Assembly (NCBI RefSeq): GCF_019443445.1
Contig: NZ_CP080378.1
Coordinates: 1,054,001-1,118,000 of the forward strand
Origin: Massilia sp. PAMC28688
GTDB lineage: Bacteria; Pseudomonadota; Gammaproteobacteria; Burkholderiales; Burkholderiaceae_D
Length of the DNA stretch: 64,000 bases
Direction: 5' to 3'
Below the pieces are notes generated by a model. It had not been told where the DNA came from and ran no database searches. It saw nothing but the letters and a program-made list of their open reading frames with translations. A program made the position numbers and the translations under genes. Shown in pieces: positions 58,811-64,000 of the stretch. Each line of letters opens with the position of its first letter. Positions within the stretch are counted from its first letter, which is position 1.

Positions 58811-59716
58811 TTACCTGATCGAGACGCTACGGTACGGCGGCAGCGAACGCGTGGTGGTGCCCTTGGCGCGCGCGTACAGCGGCAGCAGCACGTCCATATG
58901 CTCCTGCATCTGGCGGATGCGGTTCGCACCGCCCGGGTGGGTCGAGAGGAACTCCGGCGGCGAACCCTTGCTTGCCTGCGCCATTTTCTGCCACAAGACG
59001 ATGCCGGCGCGCGGATCGTAACCTGCCCGGGCGGCGATATCGAGACCAATCAGATCGGCCTCGCGCTCGTCGTCGCGCGAGAACTTGAGCGACGCGAACT
59101 GGGCGCCGTACTGGGCCACGGTGTCGGTGATGCCGGGATCGATGCCAAGCACCGCGGCCAGCACAGCGCCACCGAGGCGCGCACCGACATTGGTGGCGGT
59201 GGATTTGACCATCTGCTCGCGTCCATGCTCGCGCAGGGCGTGCGCGATTTCGTGGCCCATGATGGCCGCCGCTTCATCATCGGTCAGTTTGAGCTGGGTG
59301 AGAATCCCGCTGAAAAAGCCAATGCGCCCACCGGGCATGCAAAAGGCGTTGATCTGCTGCGATCCGATCAGGTTGACCTGCCAGTCCCACTTGGAGGCAG
59401 CCGGATTCCAGCGCGTGGTGTGCGGAATGATGCGCCGGGCGATATTCCGCAGGCGGATGACCTGCGGATGGTCGCTTGGCGCCAGGGCACCCTTTTGCGC
59501 GGCCTGCTGCATCATCTGCGCATACTGCGCCTTCGATTGCGCTTCGATCCTTTCTTCCGATGCGAGCATCCGGTACCGGGGCATGGGACGCAGCTGGATG
59601 CCGTCCTGCACGGTGGCCTGGTCCTGGCGCGGGGCCTGCTGCTGGGCCTGGACCGGGACCATGCCGGCGCAGGCAGCGAGGGAAACGGCAACGACTATTT
59701 TTCTTAGTTGGTTCAT
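58811..59716 (-). CDS. M48-family exported metalloprotease
   Basis: This 301-residue protein has a signal peptide (residues about 1-24, ending VPVQA) and the zinc protease motif HEIAH at residues 155-159, with the third ligand probably Glu219 in DEREADLIG. It resembles the soluble periplasmic M48 group (BepA/YcaL/LoiP-like), which clears damaged outer-membrane proteins. The last 45 residues include STHPGGANRIRQM, typical of the family. ATG 59716 is used because it begins the signal peptide; the open frame 26 codons upstream is not convincing. There is no TPR region, unlike BepA. Confidence 0.88.
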   Translation of the reverse strand: MNQLRKIVVAVSLAACAGMVPVQAQQQAPRQDQATVQDGIQLRPMPRYRMLASEERIEAQSKAQYAQMMQQAAQKGALAPSDHPQVIRLRNIARRIIPHTTRWNPAASKWDWQVNLIGSQQINAFCMPGGRIGFFSGILTQLKLTDDEAAAIMGHEIAHALREHGREQMVKSTATNVGARLGGAVLAAVLGIDPGITDTVAQYGAQFASLKFSRDDEREADLIGLDIAARAGYDPRAGIVLWQKMAQASKGSPPEFLSTHPGGANRIRQMQEHMDVLLPLYARAKGTTTRSLPPYRSVSIR

Positions 59717-59809
59717 ATTGGCTTTCCGGGGCGACACCGCCCGTGCTGTGATTTTGATAACAACATCATCGCAGGAAATGTCTGTTTGGCGCACACGATA
59801 AGCAGGAAG

Positions 59810-60427
59810 TCATTTCGAGGCGGAATTTTTCTTGCGCAGGCGAAATACTGCCAGGCTACCACGCAGATTGGGCAGGAAGGACACAGGTTTGCCATCGGCG
59901 AGCGCCACGCGCTCCAGCACTTCGAGTCCGCATTCGGCGGCAAGTTCCTCAAAATCGTAGATTGTTGCGCAGCGCACGTTGGGGGTGTCATACCACTGGT
60001 ACGGCAGCGACTTCGATACCGGCATGCGGCCCTTGGCCAGCGCCAGCCGGTGCGGCCAGTAGGCAAAATTGGGGAAGGAAACGATGGCTTCCGTGCCCAC
60101 CCGGACGATGTCGCGCAGCAGCACTTCGACATGCTGCATCATTTGCAGCGACGACAGGCACAGCACGGTGTCGAAGGAGTTGTCGGTAAACAGGGTCAGG
60201 CCCTGCTCCATGTCGTGCTGCAGCACGTTGATGCCGCGCCGCGCACTGGCCAGCAGCTGGGCGTCGGCGATTTCGATGCCGTAGCCGGTGCAGCGCTTGC
60301 CGTTCTGGAGGTGGGCCAGCATGGCGCCGTCGCCACAGCCAACGTCGAGCACATGGGCGCCGTCCGGCACCCAGTCGGCGATGAATGCCAGGTCGGGCCG
60401 TAAGGTGGAGAGGTCCTTGAAATTCAT
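59810..60427 (-). CDS. metW: MetW family methyltransferase-like protein
   Basis: This 205-residue SAM-dependent methyltransferase-like protein has [16 protein letters not shown] near residues 27-42 and the MetW motif [20 protein letters not shown]. MetW is always found with MetX, and the pair overlaps by four bases here (ATGA), with metX upstream. MetW has been shown in some bacteria to associate with MetX and stimulate homoserine acetylation, though the reaction it performs itself is unclear. The length is typical. Confidence 0.93.
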   Translation of the reverse strand: MNFKDLSTLRPDLAFIADWVPDGAHVLDVGCGDGAMLAHLQNGKRCTGYGIEIADAQLLASARRGINVLQHDMEQGLTLFTDNSFDTVLCLSSLQMMQHVEVLLRDIVRVGTEAIVSFPNFAYWPHRLALAKGRMPVSKSLPYQWYDTPNVRCATIYDFEELAAECGLEVLERVALADGKPVSFLPNLRGSLAVFRLRKKNSASK

Positions 60428-61563
60428 TTGATGCCGTCCCAGATCCGTTCGTAGTAAGCCCTGACCATGTTCATGTAGCGCGCGTCTTCCAGCAAAAAGG
60501 CATCATGCCCATGGGGCGCATCAATCTCGGCATAGGTCACGCGGCGCCGGTTGCATACCAGTGCCTGCACGATTTCGCGCGAGCGCTCCGGCGAAAAGCG
60601 CCAGTCGGTGGTGAATGAGGCGAGGAAGAAGTCGGCTTTGGTGCCGGCCAGCGCGCGCGTCAGGTCGCCGCCAAAATGGCGCGCGGGGTCGAAGTAGTCG
60701 AGCGCCTTGGTGATCAGCAGGTAGGTATTGGCGTCAAAGTATTCCGAAAACTTGTCGCCCTGGTAGCGCAGGTAGGACTCGATCTCGAAGTCGATGCCGA
60801 AGTCGAACTTGTAGTCGTTCGATTCGGCGGCATTGCGCAGCTTGCGGCCGAATTTTTCGGCCATGTCGTCGTTCGACAGGTAGGTGATGTGGCCGACCAT
60901 GCGCGCCACGCGCAGGCCGTTCTTCGGCACCACGCCGTGGGCATAGAAGTCGCCGCCGCGGTAGTCGGGGTCCGACAGGATGGCCTGGCGCGCCACGTCG
61001 TTAAAAGCGATGTTCTGGGCCGACAGCTTGGCGGTGGAGGCTATCACGGCGCAGTGGCGCAGCCGGTCCGGGTACATCATGCTCCAGGCCAGCGCCTGCA
61101 TGCCGCCCAGCGAGCCGCCCATGACGCAGGCAAACTGCGCGATGCCCAGCCGGTCGGCCAGCCGCGCCTGGGCATTGACCCAGTCTTCCACGGTCACCAC
61201 CGGGAAGGCGGCGCCATAGGGCTTGCCGGTGGCCGGATTGTCATGCATGGGGCCAGTGGAGCCGAAACAGGAGCCAAGGTTGTTCACGCCAATGACGAAG
61301 AAGCGGTCCGTGTCCACCGGCTTGCCGGGTCCGACCATGTTGTCCCACCAGCCGGTGCTCTTGGGATCGCCCTCGTACATGCCAGCCACGTGGTGCGAGG
61401 CATTGAGCGCGTGGCACACCAGTACCGCGTTCGATTTGGCGGCGTTCAAGGTGCCGTAGGTTTCGTACACCAGGGTGTAATCGGCAAGCGTGGCGCCGCC
61501 CTGGAGCTTGAGCGGCTCGGCGAAATGCAGTTTCTGCGGCGTGACTATTCCAGTGGATGACAT
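60424..61563 (-). CDS. metX: Homoserine O-acyltransferase MetX
   Basis: This 379-residue alpha/beta hydrolase-fold enzyme activates homoserine with acetyl-CoA or succinyl-CoA for methionine synthesis. The nucleophile is Ser151 in [10 protein letters not shown], with His353 in the C-terminal PHGHDAFLL. Most MetX enzymes in this lineage use acetyl- or succinyl-CoA depending on active-site residues that cannot be judged by eye here. The gene lies 31 bp after ptsI on the same strand and overlaps metW, so ptsH-ptsI-metX-metW may form one long transcript. No riboswitch fits in the short gap. Confidence 0.93.
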   Translation of the reverse strand: MSSTGIVTPQKLHFAEPLKLQGGATLADYTLVYETYGTLNAAKSNAVLVCHALNASHHVAGMYEGDPKSTGWWDNMVGPGKPVDTDRFFVIGVNNLGSCFGSTGPMHDNPATGKPYGAAFPVVTVEDWVNAQARLADRLGIAQFACVMGGSLGGMQALAWSMMYPDRLRHCAVIASTAKLSAQNIAFNDVARQAILSDPDYRGGDFYAHGVVPKNGLRVARMVGHITYLSNDDMAEKFGRKLRNAAESNDYKFDFGIDFEIESYLRYQGDKFSEYFDANTYLLITKALDYFDPARHFGGDLTRALAGTKADFFLASFTTDWRFSPERSREIVQALVCNRRRVTYAEIDAPHGHDAFLLEDARYMNMVRAYYERIWDGIK

Positions 61564-61594
61564 GAGGTCCGGTAAAAAGTAAATACTGTTTGAA

Positions 61595-63346
61595 TCAAAT
61601 CACCTGCAGCTGCTCGACCGCCTCGGCAATCGCGCCCGGCTCCATGCTGCGCAGGATGCGGCGGGTCTGCGGGGTGATGGTGCCAAGGTCGCAGTTGAGG
61701 ATTTCCTGCTTGACGGCCAGCAGCTGCGCCGGGTGCATGGAAAACTCGCGCAAGCCCATGCCCAGCAACAGTCGCGTGAGCTTGGTGTCGCCCGCCATTT
61801 CGCCGCATACGGCAACGTCGATGCCGGCCTTTTTGCCGGCCATGATGGTCATGGCGATCAGCTGCAAAATGGCCGGGTGCAGCGGGTTGTACAGGTGCGC
61901 CACTTCGTAATCGACCCGGTCGATCGCCAGCGTGTACTGGATCAGGTCATTGGTGCCGATGGAGAGGAAGTCCATGCGCTTGACGAACATGGGCAGCGCC
62001 AGCGCGGCCGCGGGAATTTCAATCATGGCGCCGACCTTGATCTCGGGGTCGTACTTCTGCCCTGCTTCGCGCAGCTGGGCCTTGGCCTGCTCGATCATGG
62101 CCAGCGACTGGTCGATCTCGAACGCATGCGCCAGCATGGGGATGAGCATGCGCACCTTGCCAAAGGCGGAGGCGCGCAGGATGGCGCGCAGCTGGGTCAG
62201 GAACAGCTGCGGCTCGGCCAGGCAGTAGCGGATGGCACGCAGGCCGAGCGCGGGATTCAAGGCCGTGTGCTCGGTCTGGTCGAGCGGCTTGTCGGCGCCG
62301 ATGTCGAGCGTGCGGATGGTGACCGGCCGCCCTTTCATGGCTACCACGGCCTTCTTGTACTGCTCGTACTGTTCGTCCTCGCTCGGCACGCGGTGGGTGT
62401 GGCCGCTGCGCGCCATGAACAGGAACTCGGAGCGGAACAGGCCAATGCCTTCGGCGCCCGACTCCAGCGCACCGGGACAGTCGTCCGGCAGCTCGATGTT
62501 CGCGTGCAGGACAATACTGGTGCCGTCGCGCGTGACGGCCGGCGTTTTCTTGAGTTTCAGGAGCTTCTTGCGCGCCTTGAGCATGGCTCCCTGGCGCGCA
62601 CGGTACTGTTCCAGCACCAGGGGGCTCGGGTTGGCAATCACCACGCCGGCGTCACCGTCGATGATGACCCAGTCATCCTGCTCGATCAGCTGGGACGCTT
62701 GCGACATGCCGACCGCCGCCGGAATATCCAGGCTGCGCGCCACGATGGCGGTGTGCGAGTTCTGCCCGCCGACGTCGGTGACAAAGCCGATGAAGGAGCG
62801 GTCGCGGAACTGCAGCATGTCGGCCGGCGAAATGTCGTGCGCCACCACGATCATCTGCGGCTGGAATTCGTCATCCGATACCGGCGCCGGCGAGATCTGG
62901 GCCGTGCCCATCAGGACCTTGAGCACGCGCTCGGCCACCTGCTGGATGTCGGCCTTGCGCTCGCGCAGGTACTCGTCTTCGATCTCGTCGAATTGCGCCG
63001 ACAGTTCGTCGATCTGGGTCACCAGCGCCCACTCCGCGTTGTAATGGCGGGTGCGGATGATGTCAAGCGGCGCTTCCGAGATCATGGGGTCGGACAGGAT
63101 CAGCGCGTGCACGTCGATAAAGGCGCCCAGTTCGGTCGGGGCATCCTTGGGCAGGTCGGTCCACAGGGCCTGCAGGCCGCGGTGCACTTCGGCCAGGGCG
63201 TCCTGCAGGCGCCTGACTTCATTTTCCAGCTGCTCTTCAGCCACCAGGTAGTGCTTGACGTCGAGCGCGGCAGGGGTGAGCTTGTGCGCGCGCCCGATGG
63301 AGATGCCGCGGGAGACGGGTATGCCATGAAGCGTGAACGATGCCAT
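61595..63346 (-). CDS. ptsI: Phosphoenolpyruvate-protein phosphotransferase (Enzyme I of the PTS)
   Basis: This 583-residue enzyme transfers phosphate from phosphoenolpyruvate to HPr. The phospho-acceptor is His198 in [13 protein letters not shown]. The C-terminal PEP-binding barrel has [20 protein letters not shown] and [19 protein letters not shown] 63346 is used, with AGGA 11 bases upstream. It follows ptsH by 53 bp. No sugar permease genes are here, so with the adjacent EIIA of mannose-type it may act as a regulatory PTS. All catalytic motifs are intact. Confidence 0.94.
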   Translation of the reverse strand: MASFTLHGIPVSRGISIGRAHKLTPAALDVKHYLVAEEQLENEVRRLQDALAEVHRGLQALWTDLPKDAPTELGAFIDVHALILSDPMISEAPLDIIRTRHYNAEWALVTQIDELSAQFDEIEDEYLRERKADIQQVAERVLKVLMGTAQISPAPVSDDEFQPQMIVVAHDISPADMLQFRDRSFIGFVTDVGGQNSHTAIVARSLDIPAAVGMSQASQLIEQDDWVIIDGDAGVVIANPSPLVLEQYRARQGAMLKARKKLLKLKKTPAVTRDGTSIVLHANIELPDDCPGALESGAEGIGLFRSEFLFMARSGHTHRVPSEDEQYEQYKKAVVAMKGRPVTIRTLDIGADKPLDQTEHTALNPALGLRAIRYCLAEPQLFLTQLRAILRASAFGKVRMLIPMLAHAFEIDQSLAMIEQAKAQLREAGQKYDPEIKVGAMIEIPAAALALPMFVKRMDFLSIGTNDLIQYTLAIDRVDYEVAHLYNPLHPAILQLIAMTIMAGKKAGIDVAVCGEMAGDTKLTRLLLGMGLREFSMHPAQLLAVKQEILNCDLGTITPQTRRILRSMEPGAIAEAVEQLQVI

Positions 63347-63399
63347 CGGTTGTCCTGGGTGTCCAAAATGGTGGCGGCCGGGTGGTCGGTCCGGCGGCA

Positions 63400-63669
63400 T
63401 TACTCGCCTTCGCCGAACTTGTCGTTGATCAGTCCTGCAAGGGCGATGACGCATTCCTGCTCGTCCGGGCCATCGGCCTCCAGCGTGACCTTGGCGCCCT
63501 TGCCGGCGGCCAGCATCATCACGCCCATGATCGACTTGGCATTGATGCGGCGGCCATTACGCGAGAGCCAGACGTCGCTCTTGTAGCGCGCGGCCATCTG
63601 GGTGAACTTGGCCGAGGCGCGTGCATGCAGTCCCAGCTTGTTGATGATTTCGAGGTCTTGTTGAATCAT
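63400..63669 (-). CDS. ptsH: Phosphocarrier protein HPr
   Basis: This 89-residue phosphocarrier has His15 in the motif GLHARAS and Ser46 in NAKSIMGVMML, the site phosphorylated by HPr kinase in bacteria that carry hprK. Both residues are intact, so dual control is possible. It receives phosphate from Enzyme I and passes it to the EIIA encoded just upstream. The gene lies 65 bp after the EIIA stop and 53 bp before ptsI. Confidence 0.94.
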   Translation of the reverse strand: MIQQDLEIINKLGLHARASAKFTQMAARYKSDVWLSRNGRRINAKSIMGVMMLAAGKGAKVTLEADGPDEQECVIALAGLINDKFGEGE

Positions 63670-63734
63670 GTGGTTGGCGTCTTTATCAATCGGTGTCTGA
63701 GTTCTGCTGCGCGTGAAACGGGGATGATGCTCTG

Positions 63735-64000
63735 TTACGCCGGTCCTACCCTGACCCGGTTGTCGACCCGCACCGCGCCGCTCTGGGCCCCCGCCAGCGC
63801 CATTTCCACCACCACGTCGAGCGTGTCGCGGCGGTAGGTGATGGCGCGCAGGAGCATGGGCAGGCTGATGCCGGCAATGACTTCCACATGGCCGGCGTCG
63901 GCCAGCGAATTGCAGCAGTTCGACGGCGTGCCGCCTTTGATGTCGGTGATCACCAGCACGCCGCTGCCGTCATCCAGGCGGCCAATGGCGGTGCGCGCCA
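63735..64000 (-). CDS. PTS EIIA of the mannose/fructose family, N-terminus missing at window edge
   Basis: Only the C-terminal part, about 88 residues, lies in the window and the frame stays open to the last base. Motifs VLVITDIKGGTPSN and ITYRRDTLDVVVEMA belong to the EIIA-Man domain that takes phosphate from HPr. The active-site histidine lies in the missing N-terminal part. Single-domain EIIA-Man proteins next to ptsH and ptsI without a permease are common in betaproteobacteria and are thought to be regulatory. Its true start is beyond 64000. Confidence 0.88.
   Translation of the reverse strand, partial: ARTAIGRLDDGSGVLVITDIKGGTPSNCCNSLADAGHVEVIAGISLPMLLRAITYRRDTLDVVVEMALAGAQSGAVRVDNRVRVGPA

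Noticed and set aside
61733..63586. Plus-strand frame of 617 codons opposite ptsI and ptsH
   Set aside because: The minus-strand frame encodes an intact Enzyme I and HPr; the plus frame has His/Arg/Gly-rich shadow composition.

Overview
This is 64 kb of chromosome from a high-GC betaproteobacterium, most likely in the Oxalobacteraceae (the Massilia/Telluria/Duganella/Janthinobacterium neighbourhood). That placement is inferred from several things together: the order lysM-dprA-smg-topB opposite def-fmt, a small DUF3567 protein, a short NtrX-type regulator without an AAA+ domain next to NtrY and RsmB, gatCAB divergent from the mreBCD rod operon, and linked metX-metW. Genes are densely packed with many 4-base ATGA overlaps. 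I saw no tRNA or rRNA genes, CRISPR arrays, intact insertion sequences or prophage.

Layout. 1-13.3 kb: an edge-truncated unknown gene, a NatAB-type ABC exporter, a second ABC ATPase with a permease fused to an M1-type peptidase, then a four-gene signalling cassette (CHASE3/GAF hybrid kinase with three receivers, CheR, lone CheB catalytic domain, receiver-kinase). 13.3-22.3 kb: a CoaD-HD fusion, then topB, smg, dprA and a LysM protein facing def-fmt, and an orphan BrnA-like protein. 22.5-29 kb: metH, a small SPW membrane protein, an EAL-HDOD protein and a YafJ-type amidotransferase. 29.1-33 kb: a three-subunit molybdenum hydroxylase whose large subunit carries a Tat signal. 33.2-39.1 kb (minus strand): DUF3567, a degenerate CobW-like protein, NtrX-like regulator, NtrY-like kinase, DUF4390 and rsmB. 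39.4-45.5 kb (plus strand): argS, a SPOR protein, dsbA, an SDR, birA, coaX and a second small membrane-anchored SPOR-like protein. 45.5-52.4 kb (minus strand): the cell-shape operon mreB-mreC-mreD-mrdA-rodA-rlpA. 52.7-56 kb: gatCAB. 56.0-56.4 kb: a compact inverted-repeat element. 56.4-64 kb: pyrE, exonuclease III, a pseudouridine synthase, an M48 protease, metW, metX, ptsI, ptsH and a truncated EIIA gene.

Most of the window is housekeeping: wall elongation, formyl-Met processing, indirect aminoacyl-tRNA amidation, methionine synthesis (MetX/MetW making and controlling O-acetylhomoserine, MetH doing the final methylation), and a regulatory PTS phosphorelay. The parts that look accessory or under-described are the ABC-peptidase fusion, the kinase-CheR-CheB-kinase cassette, the CoaD-HD fusion, the Tat-exported molybdoenzyme, the degenerate CobW-like protein and the repeat element beside pyrE.
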